Shown here one piece after another: positions 31,568 through 43,370 of a stretch of DNA of 64,000 nt; positions within the stretch are counted from its first letter, which is position 1, and each line of letters opens with the position of its first letter. The notes under the pieces were generated by a model. That model saw only the letters and a list, made by a program, of their open reading frames with translations. It made no database searches and was not told the DNA's origin. Location: assembly GCA_023846275.1 (NCBI GenBank), contig JAIUJO010000082.1, positions 1,757,922-1,821,921 of the forward strand, in the 5' to 3' direction. The stretch comes from Vanilla planifolia (lineage: Eukaryota > Streptophyta > Magnoliopsida > Asparagales > Orchidaceae). The position numbers and the translations under genes are program-made.

Positions 31568-34444
31568 GTGACCCCATGTTAGTGAGGCTAACCACTAAGT
31601 TTAAGCATATAAATAAGCATAGGAGAAGGAATTTATAAGGATTCCCTTAGTGACAGCGAGCGAAACGGGACTAGCCCAGTTTGGAAATCAGACAGCCTAA
31701 AGCCTGAATTGTAGTCTAGAGAGGCATCCATAGAGAGGGATCATGATCAAGTCCCCTAAAATGGGGTGCCTGGGAGGGTGAGAGGCCCCTTCGGCCCATA
31801 CCCTGCTCCTACACAATGCTCTGTGAACGAGTCGAGTTGTTTGGGAATGCAGCACAAATTGGGTGGTAAATTCTGCCCAAGGCTAAATAGTTACGAGAGA
31901 CTGATATCGAACAAGTACCGCGAGGGATTGATGAAAAGGATTTTAAAAAGAGGGTCAAAGTGTGCTTGAAATTGTCATTAAGGAAATAGATAGGGGCTAA
32001 CGGTGCTCCTCGACTGGATCTAGAATGTCGAATGACAGCTTGTTGCACAACTCGAGGAGTGGACTGTCTCGGGCCATCGCGGTAAACAGAGCCCGGGCGC
32101 TCGTTGCTCATGGAGAAATAGTCATCGTGGCAGACAACAATGCTCGCCATTGAGGCATGCCATGGCAACATCGTGTGCATTGGTGATGGCCAATGGGCTC
32201 CCCATCTGGCCAGTCTTGAAACACGGACCAAGGAGTCTGACATGCTTGCTCGTCGACGAGTGAGCTGGCCCTGAAGGTGCAAGGAAGTTGATTGGTGGGA
32301 TCCTCCTTTGAGCGGTGAGTCATTGATCGACCAAGATGTTTTGTGAAGGGTTCGAGTGAGAGCATGCCTATTGGGACCCAAAAGATGGCGAACTATGCCT
32401 CAGCGGGGCAAACCTAGAGGAAACGCTAGTGGAGGCTTGCACGATGGTGACGTGCAAATCGTTTGTTTGACTTGGGTATAGAGGCGAAAGAGTAATTGAA
32501 CCATCTAGTAGCTGGTTCCCTTCGAAGTTTCCCACAGGATAACTGGAGCCATAGTCATAGTTCTATCAGGAAAAGCCAATGATTAGAGGAATCTAGGGCA
32601 TATTGCCCTCAACCTATTCTCAAACTTTAAATAGGTAGGAGGGCTTGACTGCTTTGATGAGTTGAGCTAAGGAATCCAGGCTCCAAGTGGGCCATTTTTT
32701 GTTAGTAGAACTGGCGATGTGGGATTAACTAAAGGCTAGTTATGGTGTCCAATTGCATGCTAACTTAGAGCCCACAAAGGGTGTTGGTTGATTAAGATAG
32801 TCGGACGGTGGTCATGGAAGATGAAATCCACTAAGAATTGTGTAACAACTCACCTACCGAATCAACTAGCTCCAAAAATGGATAGCACTTAAGCTGTGAC
32901 CTACACATGGTTGTCGGTGCAATGTAAGGCCCCAAAGAGTAGGAGGGTGCAACGATTGTTGCAAAACGTGGGGCGTGAGCACGCTTGGAGCGTCTATTGG
33001 TGCAGATCTTGGTGGTACTAGCGAATATTCAAATGAGGACTTTGAAGGCCGAAGGGGGGAAGGATCCATGTGAATGGCATCTCATGGGTTAGTCAATCCT
33101 AAGAGACGGGGGAACCCATCAAGCAGTGCCATTTGGAATGAGCTTTAAAAGGGAGTCGAGTTAAAAATTCTTGAGCCAGGATGTGGCAGTCGATGGCAAC
33201 GTTAAGTGGTATGGAGACGTTGGTGGGGGCTAAAGAAGAGTTATCTTTTCTGCTTAACAGTGTATCGGCCCTGTAAATGGCCAACCGAAGGTAGGGCCTA
33301 GTGGTTAGAAGCACATCGCATGTTGAGTGGTGTTCGAAGCACCCTGGCGACCCTTGAAAATCGAAAAGGCCGAGTGCCTTCCACGCCCATTCATGCTCAT
33401 AACCACCTCAGGTCTCCAAGGTGAACATCCTCTAGTCGATGGAGTAATGTAGGCACAGGAGGTCGGCAAAATGGATCTATAACTTTCGAAAAAGGATTGG
33501 CTATGAGGGTTGAGCATGGGGGTCCCAATCCCAAACCAATCGGCTACCGGCTGGCAAACGAATTGGGAGTGGCCCCTTCACGTGCCTTCCTCAGGCGTTG
33601 AATAATCGACTCAGAATTGGTGCGAACATTGGGAATCCGACTGTTTAATTAAAACAAAGCATTGTGATGGTCCCCGAGGATGCTCACGCAATGTGATTTT
33701 TGCCCAGCGCTCTGAATGTTAAAGTGAAGAAATTCAACTATGCACGGGTAAACGTTAAAGTAACTATGACTCTGTTAAGGTTGCCAAATGCCTCGTCATC
33801 TAATTAGTGACACACATGGATGGATTAACGAGATTCCCACTGTCCCTATCTACTATCCCACAAAACCACAACCAAGGGAATGAGCTTAGCAGAATTAGTG
33901 GGGAAAGAAGACCCTGTGGAGCTTGACACTAGTCCAACTTTGTGAAATGTCTTGAGAGGTGTAGCATAAGTGGGAGTCAGCATGCTAATGGAATTGAAAT
34001 ACCACTACTTTTAACCATATTTTACTTATTCTGTGAGACAGAGGTAGGGCCCAGCCCCTCCTTTTGGCTCCAAGTCTCGCCTTGGTGAGTCAATCTAGAC
34101 TAAAGACATTGTCAGGTGGGGAGTTTAGCTAGGGCGGCACATCTGTTAAAAGATAACGTAGATGTCCTAAGATGAGCTCAATGAGAACAGAAATCTCATG
34201 TGGAACAAAAAGGTAAAAGCTCGTTTGATTCTAATTTCCATTATGAATATGAACCATGAAAGCATGGTCTATCAATCCTTTAGGCTTTTAGAATTTGAAG
34301 CTAGAGGTATCAGAAAAGTTACCACAGGGATAACTTGCTTTTGGCATCCAAGCATTCATAGCGACGTTGCTTTCGATCCTTCGATGTCGGCTTTTCCTAT
34401 CATGGTGAAGCAGAATTCACCAAGTGTTGGATTCACCCACCAAT

Positions 34445-34486
<42 letters not shown>

Positions 34487-34909
34487 CTTTACTCTACTGA
34501 TGAATGTGTCGTGATAGTAATTCGACCTAGCACGAGAGGAATCGATGATTCACACAATTGGTCCTTGTGCTTTGTTGAAAAGCCAGTGGCACAAAGCTAT
34601 CCTGTGTAGGATTATGACTGAATGACTCTAAGTCAGAATCCATGCTAAGATGCGATGCTTAGGCCTTTCATTCGCCTATTGGCCCAATGTAAGGGCTTGG
34701 CACCCCAGGGGCACGCGACTGCTGGCTAGTCTGGTGTCATAGAAAGTTTGTTGGCATGGGCCCCATAAGAACTGATAGTAAAGAATGAACGATGGGTAGA
34801 ATCCTTTGTAGATGACTTAAATTTGCGACGGGACATTGTAAGTGGCAGAGTAGCCTTGTTGCCATGATCCACTGAGATCCAACCCTATGTTGCAGTAGAT
34901 TCGTCCCCC
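31568..34909 (+). rRNA. 26S (large subunit) rRNA gene, full length but degenerate
   Basis: It starts near GACCCCATGTTAGTGAGGCT with TAAGTTTAAGCATATAAATA and ends near GATCCACTGAGATCCAACCC with TTCGTCCCCC. At about 3,340 bp it is close to the normal plant length. Landmarks include TACCACAGGGATAACTTGC (34320) and the GAACGTGAGCTGGGTTTAGA peptidyl-transferase region (34450). Many C-to-T and G-to-A type differences from conserved 26S are visible, consistent with CpG/CHG methylation decay, so this is a pseudogene. ORFs running through it (for example antisense frames at 31809-32381) are shadows. Confidence 0.93.
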
Positions 34910-34968
34910 ACTATCAAAAAGCAAAAAAACCTATTTTTAGTTGACTTAAGCATGACCAAGCTTGCTTG
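34910..34968 (+). other. 3' flank of 26S (3' ETS), cut by a rearrangement
   Basis: ACTATC, an A-rich run and TTGACTTAAGCATGACCA match the reverse complement of about 46815-46881 beside the other 26S. The similarity is lost after the GCTTGCTTGC words at about 34968. LINE copy 5 sequence begins there. The rest of the downstream spacer is absent. Confidence 0.7.
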
Positions 34969-34974
34969 CAAAGA

Positions 34975-36098
34975 AGGGCCTTCCACCAACATGTTTTTGT
35001 TGGGAGAGTGTATGGGGATTCTCTTCCCTTCCCCGTGAGAGACAGGATACTTAAAAAAAGATCATTTCAAAAATTTTCGGGTCTTAGAGCTACCATTCAA
35101 TTGTTTTTGCTTACATTTTGAATCTATGGAGGATTGAAATAAGGTGTGGCTGGGTGGCTCTTGGTAGGTTTGGGGTCAAGCAATGTGCCTTGACATGTGG
35201 TCAGTTGAATTTAAGCCATCATCGGATATAACTATGTGTACCTCGGTGTGGGTATGCTTTCCTACCTTGCCTCTACTTTATTGATATTTGATAACATCAT
35301 AAGGATTGCAAAGAATGTGGGAGAACCCATTTTACTTGATGGATGGATGAAACGATTACAAAGATCTTTCTTTGCTTGTGTTTGCATTCATATGGACCTT
35401 ACTAAACCCTTAAGCTAGGTATGTGGCTTAGTGGAGACCTTGGAAGAACCTTCTAACCATTTGAATATGAAGGCCTACCATGCATTTGTTATGAGTGTGG
35501 GCATGTTGGCCATGCCTGAGAGCAGTGCCCACATAGAAAGACTGATCCCAATTATGCTAAAGCTATAGTGAATATGACGAGTCATGCAGTAGCTATAGAA
35601 GAGCGTGCAGCATGGGTCGTGACAACTACGCCATGCGGGAATGTGCCATTGAATCCCATGGATGTGTCTCAATAGGCATTACACACATGCGCGTCATGGG
35701 CAAAGGTGGATGAGGGCACCAAAGAGGGTCACGGCCCCTGGATGGTAGTGCAACCGATAAAGCAAAGAATGAATTTGATTAGGAAAGGCTATACTTATAA
35801 GCAGCAGGGAGATCAAAGCACAAGAACCACACATGGAGACTTCAAGGGAAATGAATATAAGAGAAGGCCCACAATAAGGAAAAGGAGCACCTCTATCCTT
35901 TGGGGTAGAGAAACTTATAGGAAAACTTGGGCACCAAAAGACCACGCCAATGCGGCGAGGGGTTCGCAACAACAAACAATAAATAAACAAAGGGATTACT
36001 ACACTACTGAAGCATATCATGAAAGATTAGGAGCTATGCAAGAGGATTATCATACTAAAGATAGAGTGATTTCATGTGATAGCCTTCAGGGGAAATAG
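34975..36098 (+). pseudogene. LINE copy 5 ORF1, 5'-truncated
   Basis: It begins in the DUF4283-like domain with FHQHVFVGRVYGDSLPFP. NIIRIAKNVGEPILLDGWMK and CIHMDLTKPL are open at 35236-35418. The zinc knuckle CICYECGHVGHA-EQCPH (about 35479-35530) has all C-x2-C-x4-H-x4-C ligands, although an in-frame stop lies within it. The last 130 residues (35706-36098) are open: HGPWMVVQPIKQR, then RPTIRKRSTSILWGRE and a charged tail ending at the stop. This copy shows the full natural C-terminus best. Confidence 0.8.
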
Positions 36099-36764
36099 GG
36101 ATGCTGCAGTAGTGCTCATGATCCACACATAATTGGGTAGTGAGGGGTTTTTCCCCTTGCAGTAAATCATGGATTGCAGCTTTTTTTCCATAAAATATGG
36201 TTTACTTGGTTGGTGACTTGGCTTCCATGCATTGGCAACACGTGGGGAGGGGGGTGCACACGACTAGGCAGGTACTCGACGCAGTTGGGGTTTTGCACGT
36301 AAATTATGCACTTAGTACGCTCGGCGTGGTGCATGTGTGGACTACAGTGTGCTTATATTCTTGCATGCTATTGGTGGCTATGGCTGCTCACATTTCTTAA
36401 TACACGTAGTTTCTTCACGGTGCGCTTGTGTATTGCCACGGGGTGCACGCGTTGGTGCCCCGCCATGAGGTGCACACACGTTCTTGGGTTGCAAATTTGA
36501 TGGATGGACTACGATGAGCTTGGCACAGCGTGCCATGGATTTGGTATGTACACACTCCTAGGATATGCTTCTTGGTCCACACTTGCAGTCTGCAAACCAT
36601 GCATGTCCTTGTGAGTCTCCCCCACTGATGTTGCCTCGCTTTGGCTTTGCAGTGTTATGCTACTCTGTGGTGTGCTCCCCACGTGGGAGTGTCTGCACAT
36701 GCATTTGTTTGTGTGCTGCCTATTGTGGTGGCTTGAGGGCTACAAACACACTTCTCCTCTCCTT
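36099..36764 (+). other. Inter-ORF spacer of LINE copy 5
   Basis: About 670 bp, rich in GTGCAC-like words (GGGGTGCACACGACTAGGC, GTGCTTGTGTATTGCC). It corresponds to the spacers of copies 1 and 2. Short frames exist on both strands without conserved domains. No gene is seen. Confidence 0.5.
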
Positions 36765-39700
36765 GTGACAAAAATCACTGTTTGGAACATTCGTGTGATT
36801 AGGGACAAGAAATCAAGGTGCTACTTGCAGAGATTTGCTAGGGAGGCTAACATTGGGGTTGTTGCAATGGTGAAGACAAGGGTTGAGACCCTTGATAGGA
36901 GAGATGCTGACATACTCCTTCATAGAGATTGGAATTTTGTTGTGCAGCCTTCATTGGGGAAATTGATAGGTATTATTATTCTTTGGAAGCAGGGCGTGGA
37001 TCTTATGGTGTCTCATTTCTCTCCACATGTTGTGGTTGCTGAAGTCAAGTTTCTAAATGGCCTGTGCATTGAATGTTGTGTGGTTTACTCTCCAAAGGAC
37101 CCTTATAGATTCAAAGGCATTTGGCAAACATAAAGAGAGGAATCGGCTTGGCAAAGCCATACGATTGTGGTTGGTGGCTTCAACATTGTTATGTCCCAAG
37201 AGGAGAAGCGTAGAGGGAAGACATTTAGTAGTGGCCATGGGCAGTAGGAATTCTTTGATACCATACAGGATCTCCAGCTTACAGACCTTGGTTTTGCTGG
37301 AAACAGATACACTTGGTGCTATGGTAAACAGGATAATGCCAGAATCTGGGAGATGTTGGACAAGTAGCTCATCAACCTGGAGGACCTTAATGTGTTCCTT
37401 AATATGTTGGTTACTCATCTTGCATGTATTTGGTTGAATCATATCCTATTAGTGATTAACATGGGTAAGAAGAGCATGACTTCAAGGGAGCCAAGGTATT
37501 ATTTTGAAATAATCTACCTTGATCATCCTAACTCGGTGGGCATTGTTAAGCAGGCTTGGGGTGGAAGCACTAATGGAAATCGGATAGATTGCCTTACCAC
37601 AAAATTCCACAGAAGTTTGGTGACTCTTCACAATTGGAGCAAGAAGGACATTATGGGGACTAATAGGGATAAAGAGAGGATGATCCCTTATCTGCAGGCC
37701 AAGGAATCTAAGTAGGGGCTTAGTGAGGAGGAGAACACTCATCTGGGTGGTCTCACCATAACTTTTCACAAGGGGTGTGCTATGGAGGAGAAGTGGTGGT
37801 GGCAACGTGCTAAGATCAATTAGGCTTTCTTGGATGACAGGAATACGAGTTTCTTTCATGCTGTTGCTACATTTAGATGGAGAAATAATCTTATCACTCA
37901 GCTTAAGGATGAGCTTGATGCTGTAGTGGAGAATTCAACCAGTATTAGTGATATCCTCATGAGCTACTTGGGCAACAAATGGGGGAGATTCCAGTGATTT
38001 ATCTTCTATTCATCACTAGTCTCATAACTGTATTAACATGGAGCAAAAATCACTATTGACTCATGATATCATGGTGGAAGAGTTACTACTACCATTAGGA
38101 CTAGTAGGAGAAAAAAGGCACTAGGGTTAGATGGCATCACTACTGAGTTTATCACAGGCTACTAGGCGATCACTCAGGTGAACATTATTCTGTCTGTCTT
38201 TTGTTTTTTCAAGGAATGTCGCATGCCCACTTCTTGGAAGGGCACATTAGTGGTTCTTATCTCCAAGTGATAGGGTGCTTACAGGCCTGAGTATTTTTGG
38301 CCCATCAACTTGTGCAATGTTATCTACAAGATTATGGCCAGGAATTTGGTGGATAGGCTCAAAAGTGTATTGCAAGATATCATTACTATAGAGTGGGGTG
38401 ATTTTGTCCCTGGCAAGGCCATTTTGATAACATTTTTATGGCTCAGAAGATGGGAGTTTGGATGCACTCCTCTTCTAGAGCTGGTTTGATGGCCATCTGG
38501 CTAGACACGGAGTAGGTCTATGACAACATCAGGTGGCAATTTGTTGCTGAGATGATGTAACTATTGGGCTTCCCTACAGTTTAGTGTGATTGGGTTATGG
38601 CTTGCATTGTGGCTTCCAGGTTTGGGGTCCTCTTCAATGGTGATAGACTCCCATGGATTCATGCTTTCAGAGGGCTTTGGTAGGGTTGTCCTCTTTCTTC
38701 GTATCTCTTCCCTATAGTATCCAAGTTTCACTATGTTGCCACGCAAGCATGTGGCCCAGGCTTTGCTTGGCTTCTGCTGTGCTCCCACTGCACCCATCAT
38801 CTCACATCTCTTATATGCTGATGATATTATTATTTATGTGCTCGTCTCTCACACATTTGTTAATGCTATTAAGACTTTGCTGTATCACCTCAGTGAACAC
38901 ACTGGGATCATTGTCAACCATGCAAAGTCCAGTATCTTTTTCAGTAGAGGTATCAAGGAGAAGAAGAAAAGACATATGGCTAGGAAACTTATGATCCTGA
39001 GAGGCACTAATCTTATCTACCTAGGCATCCCCATTTCAGCTACGCTTCTCATTAAGGGCGATTTCAACTTTATTATCCAAAGGATTGAGACTCAGGTTGC
39101 GAAGTGGTGTGTGCAGCCTCTCTTCTTGGTGGGCAAAGTTCTTCTGATAAAGGTGGTTATTGGTACAATCCCCAATTTTGTGTTGAGTCATTGTGTAGTT
39201 CTTATGGGGACTTTAGAGATCATTGAGTAGATGATTAAGAGATTTCATTAGTATGGGACTAGCTATACTCATTCTATTTACTATGCTGATTAGAACACTA
39301 TTACTCTCCCAAAGGACATGGGGGGTTGGGGCTTATTTGATCTCAAGGTGTGGCCGTGTGCTCTATTGCACCATGAAGATAGTTTATGGGTGGACATCAT
39401 GAGGAAGAAGTACCCACTTGGCAATAACTTATGCAAGGTTCACTGGGTTGCTTCTCACGCATGTAGGCTTATTATGGAGGCTCTTCCTCAGGCTATTGAG
39501 GATTTTTTTGGAAAATTGTGGATGGCAATAATACGAATTTCTATGAGGACAATTGGTTGGGTTTCTTCCTAATAATGTGGTGGCCCATGTTTATCAATAT
39601 AGAGACTTCTTGGCAGAATATGGTTAAGGACTACATCTTGGAGTGAGGGAATTGGGATTTAGAATCTATTATGAGTTGGACAAACTACCTACTTAGGGAT

Positions 39701-40838
39701 CGTATTCTTCATTTACCATGGAGGCACAATTGTGTTGTGGATGAGCTCAAGCAGGCACATATTGATTCTATGAATGTCTCTTATGCTATGTTTTATAAGT
39801 TTCTTATTGGGACTTCTAAAGGGGATGATCATGGAAACTATTTAGCCTGGATTTGGAAATTGAAGACAATGCATCGGGTTCACACCTTTATGTGGAGGGC
39901 CACCAAGGATCTCATTCCCACGACTTTTTGGCCTGTGAGAAGGCACTTGGGGGACTATAGATCTTGTATCTAGTGGTGTGTGGAGATGCGTCAGAACAGC
40001 TTGTGCGAGTGCAAGATGGTGCAGCAGATTTGGGCAAACCTTGTGCTGGGCACTTCTGCCTTGGCGCTCGGCTTGCGAAGTGACGCTCATGGGCACTACT
40101 TCGTGCACCCTGGTGTGTTTCTTCTCCAGAATCGAGCAGCCTGGCATGGCCCATGGGAGCAAGGCACATCATTTGGCTATGGTTGGTTCCACTATGTACC
40201 ATATATGGGAGAATAGAAACCACAAGAAGCATAATGAGCCTACCTTTAGCAAGAGCATCCTTATTCAGAAAATAAAACTAGAGATTGCTGCAACAACTAG
40301 GGCTATTATCTCTCACCCATCTATGCCCAACGAGAAGTTTCATTACCCTATGGGGTCCTTAGCCTTTACCTGGCTTCCCCCTCAATGGGATGCATCATGA
40401 TAAACTATGATGCGGCTGTGAAGGGCAAGACAGCTTGTGTGGGCATGGTGGCACGTGATCATTGTGGGAGACCAATCTAGGCTTTGGGCATGAGACTTAT
40501 TTCATGGGCTAGCAATGCTATGGAGGTTCAGATGATCCTTGAGGCCATCGTATTGACTATGACAAAGTGTCAGAGTTTCCCCACTATTGAGATCCAGACT
40601 AACTCCACTACTGCGAATAATGAGGTGATGCAACTTATTCACTACCCCATGGAGGAAGATATTTATTCGGATGCGCTTCAATATGTGAGAAGTAGGATGG
40701 CTCAGTGACTCACTCATGTGCTTAGGGAGGATTGCAAAAACTACATATTATTCTGATTTTTTTTGGGATGGGGGTATGCCCCTATGCAAACCTTTGCATA
40801 AGTTATTATTGGTTGATTTTGTATTTGAGCTTCCAAAA
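36765..40838 (+). pseudogene. LINE copy 5 ORF2 (endonuclease-RT-RNase H), broken
   Basis: The start position is GTG (36765) where other copies have ATG: TKITVWNIRVIRDKKSRC. Endonuclease: VVAMVKTRVETLDRRDADIL (the catalytic-type E of VETRV is K here), CCVVYSPKDPYR. The RT palm is open at 38733-39230: HLLYADDIIIYVLVS with intact YADD at 38814-38825, then HAKSSIFFSRGIKEKKKRHM and YLGIPISATLLIKGDFNFII. zf-RVT at 39318-39973: WVDIMRKKYPLGNNLCKVHW and VHTFMWRATKDLIPTTFW. RNase H: NYDAAVKGKTACVGMVARDH, AILEAIV-like MILEAIVLTM, IEIQTNS (D to N). No stop follows FELPKWG, so the frame runs into antisense 18S. Confidence 0.86.
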
Positions 40839-40881
40839 TGGGGGTTGTTTTGCAGGCTTCGGCCACTTTTTGAATCAAACA

Positions 40882-41985
40882 AACCCAAAGACTTTGATAT
40901 CTCATAAGGTGTTGATGGAGCCCAAAGAGCAACATCCGCCAATCCCTGGTTAGCATCATTTATGGTTGAGACTAGGATGATATCTGATAGTCTTCGAGCC
41001 CCCAACTTTCATTCTTGATTAATGAAAACATCCTTGGCAAAAGCTTTTGCAGTGGTTTTTCTTTCATAAATCCAAGAATTTCACCTCTAACTATGAAATA
41101 CAAATGCCAATGACTGTCCCTCTTAATCATTACTCAGATCCCAAAGGCCAACACAATAGGATCAAAATCCTGTGATGTTATCCCATGCTAATGTATCTAG
41201 AGCATGGGCTTTTTTAAGCACTCTAATTTCTTCAAAGTAACATCGAGGGCATAACTTGGCCAGCTAAGGCCAGACCGCATCGTCAACAAAATGATCAGTG
41301 TAGGCGGTGCACACCAAAAGGTGGATCGACTGACCCAAACCAAGGTCCAACTACGAGCTTTTTAACTGCAACAACTTAAATATACGCTATTGGAGCTGGA
41401 ATTATCACTGCTGCTGGCAACGGACTTGCCCTCCAATGGATACTTGTAAAGGGATTTAGATTTTACTCATTCCAATTACCAGACTCGGGGAGCCTAGTAT
41501 TGTTATTTATTGTCACAACCTCCCCGTGTAAGGTTTGGGTAATTTGCATGCCTACTTCCTTCCTTGGATGTGGTAGCCATCTCTCAGGCTCCCTCTCCTA
41601 ATTATAACCCTAATTCTCCATCACCCATCACCACCATTGTAGGCCCCTATACTATCATCGAAAGTTGATAGGGCAAAAATTCAAATGACGCATTGCTGGC
41701 ACGAAGGCCGTGCGATCCGATAAGTTATCATGAATCATCAAGGAGCCGAGCAAAAGCCCACATCGACCTTTCACCTAATAAATGCATCCCTTACAAAAGT
41801 TGGAGTTTGGTGCACGTATTAGCTCTAGAATTACTATGATTATCCGAGTAGCAAGTACCATCAAACAAACTATAACGGATTTAATGAGCCATTCATAGTT
41901 TCAAAGTCTAAAATTGTTCATATTTACACATGCATGGCTTAATCTTTGAGACAAGCATATGACTACTAGAAGGATCAACCAGGTA
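40882..41985 (-). rRNA. 18S rRNA gene, 5' part (degenerate) ending at the LINE site
   Basis: On the minus strand it starts with TACCTGGTTGATCCTTCTAG (41985) and runs about 1,104 bp to CAAAGTCTTTGGGTT, exactly the segment 5' of the LINE target. Landmarks on the plus strand are AAGCATATGACTAC, GAGCTCCAATAGCG-type sequence near 41385 and ATCAAGAATGAAAG-like sequence near 41010. The 3' part of this gene is absent because LINE copy 5 leads away into another unit. Substitutions throughout indicate a pseudogene. Confidence 0.92.
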
Positions 41986-43230
41986 GCAATAGAGAATGAT
42001 AAAACACCAGGAAAAACCCCATGTAATAATTTGACACGTTCATCATGTCTAGCGATACTCACAAAGGAAGAGCAAATGCTCCCAGGTTGGGATACCATCG
42101 GCTAAGTTTCGTAACATTTCCTCTCGACAATAACATTCCTCAAGGACAAACCTCTTTATTGGAGAATGATATGACTGAAGTATGAGATATCTGACCCCAT
42201 GCCAACTAGGGAGTAGGACAATCATGTGTTCTATAGCATTACGTAATGCCACAGTTCCAATGCCAGAGTTGTGCAGCACCATAAAAAATAATTGAATAGA
42301 ACCTACCCATCCAATTGAAAGGAAAACAACATATGAACTTCCTTCATAAGAAGGTTCAACAAAGTGACAAAGCCCTACTCATGTATTGAATGACCAAACC
42401 AAGAGGTAACAAAGCCATACGAAGTAGCACCACAACAAACATCTCTTGTGCAAAAATGGTTCCTCACCAATCCAACCCCATTAGCCAAAATGGCCTCAAT
42501 GATGATTAAAATAGGAAGCACAGAGGGTCTAATTTGGGATGAAGGCATTGGCTAGCACCCGCATCACACAACAAGCAATACCTCGAAAAACATGCAAAGC
42601 AAGCAGCATGCCCAACCGACATAAAGCCAAGCACAAATTGCATAGCTTAAAAACACTTTGAGCAACACCTCATTCCTGCATTGGCCTTCCCAAGATACGA
42701 CATATGGTCGAAAAGAGGGTAGCAATTCAAACAGTGCACAGTCTTGCACTCCACCACAACAACACAACAGTTGGGCAATAGCCTTACGTGCTCAAACCCT
42801 ACCGAATATTGCATCATCGATCTTCCACATGGCCGCAAGCCATGCAGCATCCCACTTTGCCAGTGTAGATTATGGATTGAACCAATTTTTTCATGCAATA
42901 ACAAGATAGCACTACCAGCAGGTAATCGCCATATCAATGCAAGAGCAGCACGTTGTGCTAAAAGTCCAAATAAAAGCTACACTTTGTAGTCCCCACATGC
43001 CGCATACATAGATTGTCGTTGACCACATCTTGAAAGAGTGCAACGCAAGCACAGTCAGGCTAATAGGGTGCATTGGATTACACGCAGTTACTGTAGATCT
43101 TGCCGAAGGATGAACAACACAAAATGTCATTGAGCATGTTGCATCGTCACTATTTTCACTGTGCTGCTGGCCACAATGCACGAACCACTTGCAGGTCACA
43201 TATCATGATAGTTCTATCAAGAAGAAGGTA
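41986..43230 (-). other. 5' external transcribed spacer and promoter-proximal region (minus-strand unit)
   Basis: Non-coding spacer directly upstream of the 18S start. The distal 900 bp (42290-43230) is the reverse complement of 1830-2861. The proximal 300 bp (41986-42290) is preserved only here. It includes a diverged 300-bp spacer unit near 42900-43020. A block conserved with the other unit (CAGGTCACATATCATGATAG, 43193-43212) lies near the outer boundary and is a candidate start-site area, but no canonical Pol I motif is recognisable. Open frames here are not conserved. Confidence 0.7.
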
Positions 43231-43370
43231 AAGAATACCAAAGGCACACAGACTAGGCACCCACAGCGCGTGAGTAAGCAGGCCACCGCAAATGTGCAAG
43301 GCTATGCAGGCCAATGCGAATGCGTGTGGGTAAGTAAGGCAATGCGAACGCACGTGGGTAAGACTATCAA
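43231..43370 (-). repeat. Short GC-rich IGS subrepeats (counterpart of 1641-1829)
   Basis: GCGAATGCGTGTGGGTAAGT and GCGAACGCACGTGGGTAAGA are adjacent related copies. The position between the ETS and the 300-bp array is the same as in the plus-strand unit. Confidence 0.6.

Larger units (their letters stand above)
34969..40881 (+). mobile_element. LINE copy 5: L1-type element on the plus strand, 5'-truncated
   Basis: About 5.9 kb: ORF1 from inside the DUF4283 domain (34975-36098), spacer, ORF2 (36765-40838) and the usual 3' terminus GGCCACTTTTTGAATCAAA. The 3' end abuts AACCCAAAGACTTTGAT of a minus-strand 18S at 40882. The 5' end is joined directly to the 3' flank of a plus-strand 26S. The junction therefore marks the inversion or recombination that put two rDNA units tail to tail. 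RNase H and RT resemble copy 1 (same subfamily). Confidence 0.87.

Noticed and set aside
31809..32381. A 190-codon frame antisense to 26S
   Set aside because: It overlaps conserved 26S sequence; the open frame reflects rRNA composition. The same holds for 48981-49418.
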